A stretch of DNA of 64,000 nucleotides from NCBI GenBank assembly GCA_965230195.1, contig OZ245997.1, positions 5,270,001-5,334,000 of the forward strand, in the 5' to 3' direction. The stretch's first letter is position 1; the number at the start of each line of letters is the position of its first letter. Positions 29,256 through 38,152 of the stretch are shown here, piece after piece. This DNA comes from Putridiphycobacter sp965230195. GTDB lineage: Bacteria > Bacteroidota > Bacteroidia > Flavobacteriales_D > Crocinitomicaceae. The notes beneath the pieces were generated by a model. That model was not told where the DNA came from. It saw nothing but the letters and a program-made list of their open reading frames with translations, and searched no databases. The position numbers and the translations under genes are program-made.

Positions 29256-29639
29256 TTAATAACTTAACAGGTGATAAAGGCCTGCCCCCAATAATACGCT
29301 GCTACATACATTATTTGGATAAAAATTGTATCCGTATCCATAATTAAATCCGTAATATGGACGAGGATAAAAATTATATCTTGCACGTTCCATTCTTAAT
29401 TCATGGCGACGGTCAATTCTGGATTGTCTTCTTTCTGCTTTATATTCTGTCCAGTCATAAGCCTTGTAAGTTTCCTGAACCGTTTCACCTTGATTTGCCA
29501 ACAATGCATCAGCTTGTAATGCATATTTTTCAGCACTGTTTTTATAATTCGGATTCTGATCAGGATCTTGTGTCTGAGCCTGTAAACTCACTCCGGTTAA
29601 CAATGCTAAACTCAAAAATAATAGACTTAAACTTTTCAT
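29256..29639 (-). CDS. Small exported protein with Arg-rich and Tyr/Asn/Gly-rich regions
   Basis: 127 residues, with a signal peptide (MKSLSLLFLSLALLTGVSLQA). The middle is charged and Arg-rich ('YKAERRQSRIDRRHELRMER'), followed by an aromatic Tyr/Gly/Asn-rich stretch and a short hydrophobic end. I do not recognise the family. It is the first gene of the lpoB cluster, 27 bases before lpoB, and has a good promoter upstream. Confidence 0.65.
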   Translation of the reverse strand: MKSLSLLFLSLALLTGVSLQAQTQDPDQNPNYKNSAEKYALQADALLANQGETVQETYKAYDWTEYKAERRQSRIDRRHELRMERARYNFYPRPYYGFNYGYGYNFYPNNVCSSVLLGAGLYHLLSY

Positions 29640-29652
29640 AACAATTAATTTT

Positions 29653-29681
29653 CAAACGTAAAATACAAAATACATGCCAAA
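29653..29681 (-). promoter_or_regulatory. Bacteroidota-type promoter of the 29.6 kb/lpoB cluster
   Basis: On the minus strand TTTG, a 17-base spacer, then TACGTTTG, matching the TTG / TAnnTTTG consensus of Flavobacterium and Bacteroides promoters. It ends 13 bases before the ATG at 29639. Confidence 0.55.
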
Positions 29682-29889
29682 CTACAATTTAGGGTTCCAA
29701 TATTTTGTTTGTTTTTTTAAAAAACGAAGAATAAATAGTATACCCCTATCCTCACCTGTTTCTTTTTTTATTCGGGCTTCAAAACTATGAATTACGAGGT
29801 TTGGAAAAACATCATTTCTTCTCACGGAACAGAAGATTTACACAATTACTTTTTAAAAAAAAAGTAATCATTATTCAATGTAAATTTTA

Positions 29890-29918
29890 TTGTATCAGAA
29901 TTTATTTCTTTATATTTG
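29890..29918 (+). promoter_or_regulatory. Candidate promoter for the membrane LuxR-type regulator unit
   Basis: TTG, 18-base spacer, TATATTTG, fitting the TTG / TAnnTTTG consensus. It lies 75 bases upstream of the small gene at 29993. Confidence 0.45.
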
Positions 29919-29992
29919 TTTAAAATACAAACGATTAATTCAGATTAGTAACATCATTAACACTAATTGAAATGTAAAGAGGAGGTGGATTA

Positions 29993-30271
29993 ATGTCATG
30001 TCCTCTTTATTTCTTCTCTTCTGAATTGAGTACAGGCGATAGAATGATTGGTGCTGATAGAAACATAGTGATAGATATTTTATTTGAGTCCTCCTTAGAT
30101 AACAAGCCATTTCCTTTTTTTGAAATCAAAAAAGATTATGAGGCGTTTTTGTTATCAGCAATTATTTTCAAACACTTAAAAAAGGTCAGTCATTTTTTCA
30201 ACTTAAATCGTAAAATAATAATATTAAACAAGGCAACACAATTTAGAGAATTGAGTTATGCCATGACTTAA
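29993..30271 (+). CDS. Small hypothetical protein upstream of LuxR-type regulator
   Basis: 92 codons, no recognised family, no signal peptide or membrane helix. Support for it being real: an AGGAGG sequence 8 bases before the ATG (unusually strong for this phylum), and a tight 13-base gap to the next gene. Content is otherwise ordinary for an AT-rich open frame, so it could be a leader region instead. Confidence 0.4.
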   Translation: MSCPLYFFSSELSTGDRMIGADRNIVIDILFESSLDNKPFPFFEIKKDYEAFLLSAIIFKHLKKVSHFFNLNRKIIILNKATQFRELSYAMT

Positions 30272-30284
30272 CGACTTAAGTTTT

Positions 30285-31259
30285 ATGTTTGGAACGGAGA
30301 TTACATTTATTGCTTTTATCTTGACACTTGTTGAGATAGGGGTACTCTTTTTCCAAATTATAAATTACCTGTCACGCCAGCATGATCAGTCTATATTCAG
30401 ATTTCTGGTACTTATCGTTTGTTTTATTTTCTATAATCTTTCGGCCGGTTTGTTTCCTGATCCTGACCTACAACTCAATTTGATCATTCAAACCAGTATT
30501 TCGGTTGGCAGTGGCATTATCCTGGCCATATACTTTTATTATTATCTGGTCAAGGAATTTAATATTAAGCAAGACAGAATCTTTAATTTAAATACACTTG
30601 CAGCCAGTCTGATTTCTACTTTCTTTATATTTTTCATACTAGGCTCTTTCATCATCAATGATGTTCTGCTTGCTTATCAAATCTATATTGTATTCCCTAT
30701 TGCAATTTCAATATACTTCTGTATCCGAACCGTTCGATTTTTATATCAAAAAAGTCAGGCACTTGATAAGGAAAAATCACATCAAAAACTAATGGTAACG
30801 GCCGGGTATATTGGGGCAATATTTATGGCTACAATGCCAGTCACCGTACTTTTCGAAAATCATCAGGAGATTAGCAGCATCCTTGTAAATATGAGTTTTT
30901 TCCTTTTATGTTATGCTTATATTAAAAGGCACATCTATCAGTCGAAGCTTGAATATGAAATGATCACTAACATTAAGCAGGAGGTGGTCAGCAAAGAGTC
31001 AAAACAAAATGACTTTCCGCACTATCTTACACCAAAAGAACTTGAAATTTCTTACCTGATTCTACTTAACCTGAAGTACGCTGAAATTGCGGACGTTTTA
31101 TACATCACTGAAAAAACTGTTTCTAAACATGCCTCTAATATTTTCAAAAAGGCACAGTGTAAAAATAAGATTGAGTATATCGAACAATTCTCAAAGGAAT
31201 TGAAAAAGGTCAATGAAGCCATTGCTGAAGTGGCCTTTCAGTTTGAAGATATGATGTAA
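30285..31259 (+). CDS. Membrane-bound LuxR-type transcription regulator
   Basis: 324 residues. About seven hydrophobic helices span residues 1-215 ('ITFIAFILTLVEIGVLFF', 'FLVLIVCFIFYNLSAGLF', 'GYIGAIFMATMPVTVLF'), then a soluble linker and a C-terminal LuxR/GerE helix-turn-helix (about 248-305, 'LTPKELEISYLILLNLKYAEI', 'YITEKTVSKHASNIFKKAQ'). The layout suggests a membrane sensor that binds DNA directly, without a response-regulator receiver domain. Ligand and targets unknown; the downstream lipoprotein gene at 31383 is a candidate target. Confidence 0.82.
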   Translation: MFGTEITFIAFILTLVEIGVLFFQIINYLSRQHDQSIFRFLVLIVCFIFYNLSAGLFPDPDLQLNLIIQTSISVGSGIILAIYFYYYLVKEFNIKQDRIFNLNTLAASLISTFFIFFILGSFIINDVLLAYQIYIVFPIAISIYFCIRTVRFLYQKSQALDKEKSHQKLMVTAGYIGAIFMATMPVTVLFENHQEISSILVNMSFFLLCYAYIKRHIYQSKLEYEMITNIKQEVVSKESKQNDFPHYLTPKELEISYLILLNLKYAEIADVLYITEKTVSKHASNIFKKAQCKNKIEYIEQFSKELKKVNEAIAEVAFQFEDMM

Positions 31260-31382
31260 AATTTAGCTGAGAATATACAATCAGTAATTTACTCTATTAC
31301 GTAATCCATCAGCCATAGGCTTAACAATATTTTCTGGCACAGTATTTTCATAATGCAAGGCTTCACACCTAAAACTTAAATC

Positions 31383-31991
31383 ATGAAAAAAACTGTAATA
31401 CTGACATTGGGTATAGCATTATTATCTACAATGCTAAGTTGTAAAAAAACATCCTCCTCAAGTGTCGGGTCATCCCTGACTTATCATTCAAGTAACGATT
31501 TTGTATTAAGTCCAAATTCAAACAGTAGTGACTCCCTTAAATCCATTATTTATCTCGAAAAAATAGATCTCCTATGTGATATTGAAGATAAAAGAGTATC
31601 CGAGACTAATTATAGTGAAGGCTACGAATTGATAGAATCTTCAATTCAATCCATCAGACCTCTAAGTTTTAAAATGGAGGAGAAAAATGCCAATACTGAG
31701 CACGAATCTTTGAGTCTTTCTCTGGAAAAATCGGTATTGGAAATTTATCATGGTCAGTATGAAAACATCCAGGTTATAGGAACCTGTACTACCGTAAAAG
31801 AAGTTGGATTATCCTACGACAGATTAACATTTGATCTTGACCAGCAAAGTCTGACCAGCTATATTGATTCATATCCTGACTATAAATTCAGGGTGGTAAA
31901 TACTTTTAAAGACCAACCAAAAGAGCCACGATTCTTCCGCTATGAATTTGATTTACATTATAGCGCTGAATTCATATATAAAGAAGAATAA
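31383..31991 (+). CDS. Hypothetical lipoprotein
   Basis: 202 residues with a lipobox (ALLSTMLSC, Cys20) followed by a Ser-rich tether. The rest is beta-rich and not recognised. It begins 123 bases after the LuxR-type regulator on the same strand. Confidence 0.65.
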   Translation: MKKTVILTLGIALLSTMLSCKKTSSSSVGSSLTYHSSNDFVLSPNSNSSDSLKSIIYLEKIDLLCDIEDKRVSETNYSEGYELIESSIQSIRPLSFKMEEKNANTEHESLSLSLEKSVLEIYHGQYENIQVIGTCTTVKEVGLSYDRLTFDLDQQSLTSYIDSYPDYKFRVVNTFKDQPKEPRFFRYEFDLHYSAEFIYKEE

Positions 31992-32116
31992 AATTCTATC
32001 CGACTGACACCACCATCATAGTTGAACAAGTTCCGTAATTGCAATTTGCGCAAATCCATTATTTCGTTGCACAATTCAATTTTGGTCATTAACTTAAGTG
32101 CAGTAGCTTTGTGACT

Positions 32117-32635
32117 ATGAGAAAGGCTTTAGAAAAAATCAACACAGCAATTTTACTGGTTTGTTTTTTAATATTCAGTGTTCCCCTAAATGCTCAAAAA
32201 GAGAAATCATTTGGTAAGAACAATATCCATGGTAGTGTCGGCACATTGGGTTTGTTCTTTTCAGCAAATGTTTTTTATGAACGCATCCTGATTGACAATA
32301 CTTCCTCATGGGAGTATAAAGATCAAGGACAAAAATTCACTAAAAAAAGCCGATTTGCCCCATTTGTCAGAATGGGATATGGTGGATACGCCAATTATGA
32401 TGATGAGGGGTCATATGCGCTTGCTCAACTTGGTTTTCTGACAGGTGCTGGGAAACATCATTTTGAAGGTTCAATTGGTGGTGGTTATAATATAAAAGGT
32501 TACTTTATCATTAGCGAATACTTCCCGACCGGATCTCTGGGTTACCGATATCATTCACCAGGCTCTCACCTATTTTTAAGGTTTGGTGCTTCAGTTCCCG
32601 AACTGATTTATTTAGGTCTGGGGATATCTATTTAG
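32117..32635 (+). CDS. Small exported outer-membrane beta-barrel-like protein
   Basis: 172 residues from the ATG at 32117 (a GTG two codons earlier is possible). Signal peptide ends at 'SVPLNAQ'. The mature chain alternates hydrophobic and polar residues with Gly and aromatic residues, ending 'ELIYLGLGISI', typical of an 8-strand barrel. No family recognised. The next gene begins 42 bases later. Confidence 0.6.
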   Translation: MRKALEKINTAILLVCFLIFSVPLNAQKEKSFGKNNIHGSVGTLGLFFSANVFYERILIDNTSSWEYKDQGQKFTKKSRFAPFVRMGYGGYANYDDEGSYALAQLGFLTGAGKHHFEGSIGGGYNIKGYFIISEYFPTGSLGYRYHSPGSHLFLRFGASVPELIYLGLGISI

Positions 32636-32677
32636 TTTTGGTTTTGTTTAACAATCAACAATTTCTATATTGTATCT

Positions 32678-33328
32678 GTGAATTTATTTGGGAAATTATT
32701 TCAGAAAAAAAACAATGAGTTAACCGACCAAGAACCAGATTTGTTTTACAATGCAAAGGATAAATCATTAGAGGAGGTCTTGGGTCAATCAACCTTAAAA
32801 GTTGGTCATGCCATTATTCCTTTTGAAGCAGGTGGAGCAGTTGATATGTATTATTATCATCATCCTACCAAAGGAACCATATTTGCTACTCAGGAATTAA
32901 TTAATCTAACAGGACAAAATCCAATAGAAAACAGATTAGGATTTTATGAGTTAGTTGCTTTAACTAAACATAAATATAATGATGGTGAAATTGGGAAAGG
33001 TAAATTTGGGCAGATTGAAAGAAGAACTTGTAGTATTTTTACCAGAATTGGGAACTACGCTTTCGAAACAAAACTGGAACCAGGAGATACCTGCGAATTA
33101 CCAGTTAATGATGGCCCAAATCAATGCTTAATTTTTGATGAATATATAGGTCGAAAAGACTTTGAAATTCAAGGTAAAAAATATGGTTTGCTCTTAGTTA
33201 TTGAAATACATAAGGACGAAATGGAGTTTGCAATTGAACATGGAAGCTCAAAATTATTTGCTCTTCTCAAAGAAAAAGGTCATTATCCATATAGTGATTT
33301 AGATAGAGAGTCGGTCATAAAAGTTTAA
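32678..33328 (+). CDS. Suppressor-of-fused (SUFU)-family protein
   Basis: 216 residues from a GTG start; no signal peptide. The 'GFYELVALTKHKYNDGEIGKG' and 'FDEYIGRKDFEIQGKKYGLLLVIEIH' segments fit the bacterial SUFU superfamily. In bacteria these are often immunity proteins of polymorphic toxin systems; no toxin gene is seen next to it. The unknown gene at 33330 starts right after its stop, so the two are probably one unit. Confidence 0.65.
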   Translation: MNLFGKLFQKKNNELTDQEPDLFYNAKDKSLEEVLGQSTLKVGHAIIPFEAGGAVDMYYYHHPTKGTIFATQELINLTGQNPIENRLGFYELVALTKHKYNDGEIGKGKFGQIERRTCSIFTRIGNYAFETKLEPGDTCELPVNDGPNQCLIFDEYIGRKDFEIQGKKYGLLLVIEIHKDEMEFAIEHGSSKLFALLKEKGHYPYSDLDRESVIKV

Positions 33329-33329
33329 A

Positions 33330-33764
33330 ATGAGATTTCCTATTATTAATATATCTGAATCTGATTTCAAAAGGTTTAAAATTTTTGATGTCCTGTATAA
33401 TTCAGAAATTATAATCAATAAGGAAAATTTGGAGTCAAACTTCATAAACCATATATATTTTGATAGTAACGGTAATGAATATATAATCACAGGTTATAAT
33501 CTAATTCGTAAAGAATGGAATCTAATATTCTTTTTAAATAACTGGTTTCGTCCTTTACTCAAGGTAGAATTGATCTTTAAAAAAAGAGGAAAAAAAATAG
33601 AAATAGAAGAACTTAGAAATATATTATTGAGTAAAAGTAGTCAATACGCTTTTATTGGAAATAAATCCGAGAAGTCAACTATTGAGGAGGACATTAATAA
33701 TGCTCAAACCTTTAGAGAATTAATGAATAGTGTTTCAGAATTCATTGATGACATTGACTCTTAG
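33330..33764 (+). CDS. Hypothetical cytoplasmic protein
   Basis: 144 residues, no signal peptide, mixed alpha/beta, not recognised. Begins 1 base after the SUFU-family gene, which supports it being a real, co-translated gene. AT-rich codon use stands out from core genes. It might be a second immunity-type protein; that is a guess from position. Confidence 0.5.
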   Translation: MRFPIINISESDFKRFKIFDVLYNSEIIINKENLESNFINHIYFDSNGNEYIITGYNLIRKEWNLIFFLNNWFRPLLKVELIFKKRGKKIEIEELRNILLSKSSQYAFIGNKSEKSTIEEDINNAQTFRELMNSVSEFIDDIDS

Positions 33765-33905
33765 TAGCTATTCATATATAGAATCTCCTTTCACCTTTAA
33801 TAACCAGCGATACTTAAAGCCCTGGGCATGTGGAAAAACCCAGATAATTTCAAAGGTTGAATCTCTTCAACACAATATTTCTAAAAGAAGTACTGTTAAC
33901 GATTT

Positions 33906-34352
33906 ATGCATATTAGTTTTGATTTGGACAGTACTCTAATTACAGGAGGTGAAGAGTTTGAAACAGAATCCAGAGGTCTTTTTGCCAAAATTATAGGAAT
34001 TGAAAAAATCAGAAAGGGGGCACCTGAGCTATTTGCCTTTCTTAAAAACAAAGGTCATATTATCCATATTTATACCACATCATACCGGAAGACATGGAAG
34101 ATCCGATCAACGTTAATTTACTACGGCATCAAGATTGATAAAGTAATTAACCAAACACAAAATGAAAAAACACTCAAACAATTAAACATACTTGCTTCTA
34201 AATATCCACCTGCATTTCAATTCGACATACATGTAGACGACTTAGAAGGTGTAGGGATGGAAGGAAAGAAATATGATTTTAAAACAATAATAATTCAACC
34301 ATCTGATACTGATTGGATAAATACAATATTAACAGAACTAAACAACCCATGA
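33906..34352 (+). CDS. HAD-superfamily hydrolase
   Basis: 148 residues. HAD motif I is seen as Asp6-Leu-Asp8-Ser-Thr10 near the N-terminus ('FDLDSTL'), motif II as the Thr of 'IYTTSY', and the acidic motif IV as 'HVDDLEGVG'. No cap domain. Small HAD phosphatases act on phosphorylated metabolites or nucleotides; the substrate cannot be read here. Confidence 0.75.
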   Translation: MHISFDLDSTLITGGEEFETESRGLFAKIIGIEKIRKGAPELFAFLKNKGHIIHIYTTSYRKTWKIRSTLIYYGIKIDKVINQTQNEKTLKQLNILASKYPPAFQFDIHVDDLEGVGMEGKKYDFKTIIIQPSDTDWINTILTELNNP

Positions 34353-34486
34353 ATTCTGAGGTTTTGGTTGAACCTAGAACAAGGGACCGAGCAAACCATT
34401 CCTCTTCTTCTTGTATTATTTCCCCACAAAATTCTCATGTACTTACCTGATTCTTTAATAGATTTGTCATTGTCTTAGGATTATCA

Positions 34487-35671
34487 ATGAAAAAAACGAT
34501 TTGCAACAGGTATCAATCCTCTTTAAGATTGAATGTATACAAACTACGACCTCAAATTTGGTGTTTGGTATTGAGCATGATTTTAATTTTGGGTAGCTAC
34601 CAAACGGTCAATGCCCAATCCAAGCCTGTGCAATGGTTTAATAAAATGTTTAACGACACAGTTGCTGCTGGCAATCCAAAATGGATTGCTTACCCAACTC
34701 TGGCCTATTCTCCGGAAACCAGATGGGAAATTGGAGCTGCCGCTGTCTATTTATATTATGCCAAAAGAGATACCACCAACCGATTAAGTGAAATAAGTGG
34801 TTTTTCCTTTTTTACTTTAGAAGGGCAATATGGTGCGCATTTCGAACATGCTTTGTACTCCGACAAAAATAAATGGTTTGGACTGGGTAAGATTAAACTT
34901 CAAAGCTACCCTTTATCATATTATGGTATAGGTCCTGATATTTCAGGTAATGAACTGGCCATTGCCAATGCCAATTTTATGCTCATCAGAGAACGTTTAC
35001 TACGACAAATAAAAGGTAATTGGTATTTTGGTTTGGAGTTTGACTACGAACGACTCAGTAAAGTACATTTTGACTGGGTTGAAAATCCCCCTCCTACAGG
35101 TTATATTTTGGGGCAAGATGGCTATAGCAATTTGGGATTAGGTTTAGGCCTGGTTTACGACACCCGCCACAATGTGCTCAATGTAAGACATGGTTTTCTT
35201 TCAGAAATTGGATATCTCTTTTATGAACCTTTCTGGGGTTCTACCAATAAACTTAGCACCCTGTTTATTGATGGCAGAGCTTACTTTGAGCTGAAACCAA
35301 GAAATGTGCTGGCTTTCCAAACCATTGGTCAGTTTTCTCAAGGCGAAGTACCATTTAATCAACTGAGTATGATTGGAGGTGAAATGATGATGAGGGGTTA
35401 TTATTTAGGTAAATACCGTGATAAAAATATGTTTGGGCTACAGGCTGAACACCGTTGGCTCCCATTTGCTTTTAGTAAAAGAATTGGTGGTGCTGTATTT
35501 GCCGGTGTAGGTTCAGTATCCCCTAATCTTAACTTTGATAAATTACTTTGGACAGCCGGTGGTGGACTCCGGGTCCTCCTTTTCCCTAAACGGGATGTAT
35601 TTACACGACTGGATGTTGGATTAAACCCGGATGGTTATGGTATTTATCTTTTTATTGGAGAAGCTTTTTAA
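34487..35671 (+). CDS. BamA/TamA-family (Omp85 C-terminal) outer-membrane protein
   Basis: 394 residues. A long N-terminal segment leads to a signal helix ending near 'YQTVNAQ'. The mature part is an Omp85-type 16-strand barrel without POTRA domains: 'YDTRHNVLNVRHGFLSEI', 'MIGGEMMMRGYYLGKYRDK' (the conserved V/I-R-G-[YF] loop of the family is MRGYY here) and a terminal aromatic residue. POTRA-less members are surface antigens of unknown role in Bacteroidota. An imperfect copy of its 3' end is found at 37935-38015. Confidence 0.82.
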   Translation: MKKTICNRYQSSLRLNVYKLRPQIWCLVLSMILILGSYQTVNAQSKPVQWFNKMFNDTVAAGNPKWIAYPTLAYSPETRWEIGAAAVYLYYAKRDTTNRLSEISGFSFFTLEGQYGAHFEHALYSDKNKWFGLGKIKLQSYPLSYYGIGPDISGNELAIANANFMLIRERLLRQIKGNWYFGLEFDYERLSKVHFDWVENPPPTGYILGQDGYSNLGLGLGLVYDTRHNVLNVRHGFLSEIGYLFYEPFWGSTNKLSTLFIDGRAYFELKPRNVLAFQTIGQFSQGEVPFNQLSMIGGEMMMRGYYLGKYRDKNMFGLQAEHRWLPFAFSKRIGGAVFAGVGSVSPNLNFDKLLWTAGGGLRVLLFPKRDVFTRLDVGLNPDGYGIYLFIGEAF

Positions 35672-35750
35672 CAGCTATTATGAAATAGTGCGAATTAAAT
35701 GCATTAACACTTGAAGCTTCACAATTGAAATATCCTGTTCCTCCTGTGAA

Positions 35751-37874
35751 CTATTCCACCTGTTCTGAAATCTCTCCGTTATATCGAATATAAGTTTTAC
35801 TATCAATAATAAGTGTTGGTTTTCCTAATACATTCCAAATTTCGTAATCAACCTCAGCCTTATAGGTCGCTTTGATAGTTCCATTGTAATCGAAAAAAGT
35901 AAACTCTGTCCCGGTACTATCCGAGTTGACAAGAATTGTGTATCCTCTATAATAAGGATTTATATCATTGTATTTGAAAGGAATAATCTCATTACCATCT
36001 TTATCAATCACACCAATTAAATCGTTTTCAAGTCTTATCACTATTCGGTTATAACCAATCTCACTAATCCCTTTAGCCTTTGGAGGAAAAACAACTTTGC
36101 CATTAATATCTTTAATTCCCAATAAGTCATTTTCTTCAAAGGTGACCAAATTTAAGTATGGAATATTGAAGCCCATACTATTTTCTACCACAGGAACTAC
36201 CCCTAATTGATGCTCATTTTCCTCAAACTTAATCTCATTATTATCTGAAATTATTTGTTGCTTGCCATCTTTAACCACCAGAATATGATTTTGACCTATT
36301 ATTTGACAATCAGTATATTCAAAAGGCACCAAAACCCGTCCATTGTCATCAATTACTCCAAATTTATCATCCTTTAAAACCAGTGCTTTATGGGTTGAGT
36401 AAATATGATAATTATCCAGAGTATCTGTCAATGTATAATCTTCCAGCATAAACCTTACCTTATTTTCCACCGGCAGTGCAATAAAATGTGTTTCCTTAAA
36501 AATTTCATTGATGAGATTACAATTCTCTCCCGTTAGTTTCAGACTTCCATTTTTATCATAAATTTTAACACTATCCTGATTATCGCCGTACCTGTCAGTG
36601 TACTCAATGAGCACACCGCCATTATTTAGCATAGTTAATTTCCCGGAACAATCATCAAAGTATTCCAATTGTCCTTCCTGGTTAACAATTAATCTTTTGC
36701 ACTCATCATTAATACTTTCAACCCTAAAGAAATTTCCTCCTATAAAATAAATGTTGCGGTACCCTTGCTCTGTCATTTTCTTTTTAGTCTGTTTATTGTA
36801 GAAAAACTCACCTGGCTGATCATAATCCAAATCTTCATTTGTAAAGTAATCGTATATCGGATGAGCTAACTCAGAATTAGCAACAACCACTCCTTTATGA
36901 ATAAACCGGGTTTTCGTTTTTACATATAGCACAACCTCTTCGGCATAGCCAAATATTTGTAACAGATATTTCTTTGTTTTTATAAGTTTTTCCCAGTCCG
37001 GGGACCATTCATACTCTCTCTCTAAGGCTAATAATTTTGCCTTAAATTCATTAGTAGTTGTAATTTTACCTTCTGCAATCTCACTATATAGTTTTATGAT
37101 CATTTGCTTATAAGTCCGTATTTGCCTCTGACTTTGTTCATTTGATGCCATATTGTAGTAGGAATCCAGAACATTTGACAGCAAAGGCTTTCCATCCTTA
37201 TCAATACCTGCAACATCAACAATCTCAATCTGATTATTATATGGTAAATCAACGGCAATACCATAATCCTTATAACGCTTTAATGTTAAACCATATGGGT
37301 TGGTCTGATTTAAATCATCAACTTTGAGACGGATAGTGTCAACCTGTTCCGGGTAACTATATGAATAAAGTAGTTTAACACTATCAACAGAAGTATAAAA
37401 TTTAAACTTTACTTTTTCAACTTCTTTTCCATCCAAAAAAGAGGACATTGGGCGGGAATCCAACGTTTTCTGATAAGGGAACTTACCATATGAAGGAAGT
37501 CGGGGCACCACTACTGATGACTTTTTTCCATCATGATACATTGAATAACCCAAATCTTTTGTTTTTTGGTAGAATAGTCCCATAAGATATTTCGGAGAAT
37601 GAATTTCAGGCAAACTGCTATAAGTAATGTATCGTTCAGGATCAGTATTAGACTTATCCAGATTTTTTATATAATAAGCGGTAAATTCATTCTTACTCCA
37701 GTATTTTTTTATACTCTGAATTTCCATTTCCAGATCTAATTGTATCTTTTGTATTGGAGGATTTCTGCTCTCGTTCAAATCATGAAAAAGCTGAGCCCCC
37801 TCAAACGAAAAATGCTTGTCCTGAGAATAAGATAAGGATGTAAGAAACAGTATAAAAAAAGTGTATGATTTCAT
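35751..37874 (-). CDS. Exported WG-repeat protein
   Basis: 707 residues from the ATG at 37874, where a signal peptide begins (MKSYTFFILFLTSLSYSQ); a longer frame upstream adds 13 codons without support. The C-terminal third has WG-type (KWG_Leptospira-like) repeats ('DDKFGVIDDNGRVLVPFEYTD', split here as two segments; 'NDLIGVIDKDGNEIIPFKYND'). The N-terminal two-thirds are helical and charged, with no known domain. WG repeats are thought to mediate protein contacts. Convergent with the BamA-like gene. Confidence 0.7.
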   Translation of the reverse strand: MKSYTFFILFLTSLSYSQDKHFSFEGAQLFHDLNESRNPPIQKIQLDLEMEIQSIKKYWSKNEFTAYYIKNLDKSNTDPERYITYSSLPEIHSPKYLMGLFYQKTKDLGYSMYHDGKKSSVVVPRLPSYGKFPYQKTLDSRPMSSFLDGKEVEKVKFKFYTSVDSVKLLYSYSYPEQVDTIRLKVDDLNQTNPYGLTLKRYKDYGIAVDLPYNNQIEIVDVAGIDKDGKPLLSNVLDSYYNMASNEQSQRQIRTYKQMIIKLYSEIAEGKITTTNEFKAKLLALEREYEWSPDWEKLIKTKKYLLQIFGYAEEVVLYVKTKTRFIHKGVVVANSELAHPIYDYFTNEDLDYDQPGEFFYNKQTKKKMTEQGYRNIYFIGGNFFRVESINDECKRLIVNQEGQLEYFDDCSGKLTMLNNGGVLIEYTDRYGDNQDSVKIYDKNGSLKLTGENCNLINEIFKETHFIALPVENKVRFMLEDYTLTDTLDNYHIYSTHKALVLKDDKFGVIDDNGRVLVPFEYTDCQIIGQNHILVVKDGKQQIISDNNEIKFEENEHQLGVVPVVENSMGFNIPYLNLVTFEENDLLGIKDINGKVVFPPKAKGISEIGYNRIVIRLENDLIGVIDKDGNEIIPFKYNDINPYYRGYTILVNSDSTGTEFTFFDYNGTIKATYKAEVDYEIWNVLGKPTLIIDSKTYIRYNGEISEQVE

Positions 37875-37934
37875 AATTCGACTAAAAGTAGATAAATCCT
37901 CTTTGGTTAACAAATATGACTAATATTAAAATTA

Positions 37935-38015
37935 CTGTGGACCGTTGGTAGCCGACTCCGGACCCTCCTTTTCCCTAAACGGGATGTGTTTACACAACTG
38001 GATGTTGGATTGAAT
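37935..38015 (+). pseudogene. Remnant of a second BamA-like gene (3' end fragment)
   Basis: About 80 bases align closely with 35545-35625, inside the 3' part of the BamA-like gene, sharing among others TTTTCCCTAAACGGGATGT and ACTGGATGTTGGATT. No open frame of the parent reading remains. It suggests that a tandem duplicate was present and was lost, leaving this scar. Confidence 0.75.
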
Positions 38016-38152
38016 CGAGTAAAAACTGGATAAGATTAAATAAACTTTGATGCCAAATCTAGTAAAGAACAATAAATAATTGTTCAAATGCATGCAATTA
38101 ATTAAAATAGTGCATCTTTACAGACTATTAGTTTTGTAAAAGTTATTATGTC

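Larger units (their letters stand above)
29640..29992. other. Intergenic region between divergent genes
   Basis: 353 bases. It holds the minus-strand promoter at 29653-29681, an ATTACTTTTT / AAAAAGTAAT inverted repeat at about 29845-29868 and a candidate plus-strand promoter at 29890-29918. An ATG frame of 26 codons at 29787-29867 exists but has no supporting feature. Confidence 0.6.

Noticed and set aside
29787..29867. 26-codon open frame in the 29.6-30.0 kb gap
   Set aside because: Too short, ends in a poly-Lys stretch from an A-run, no ribosome-binding site or homology recognised.
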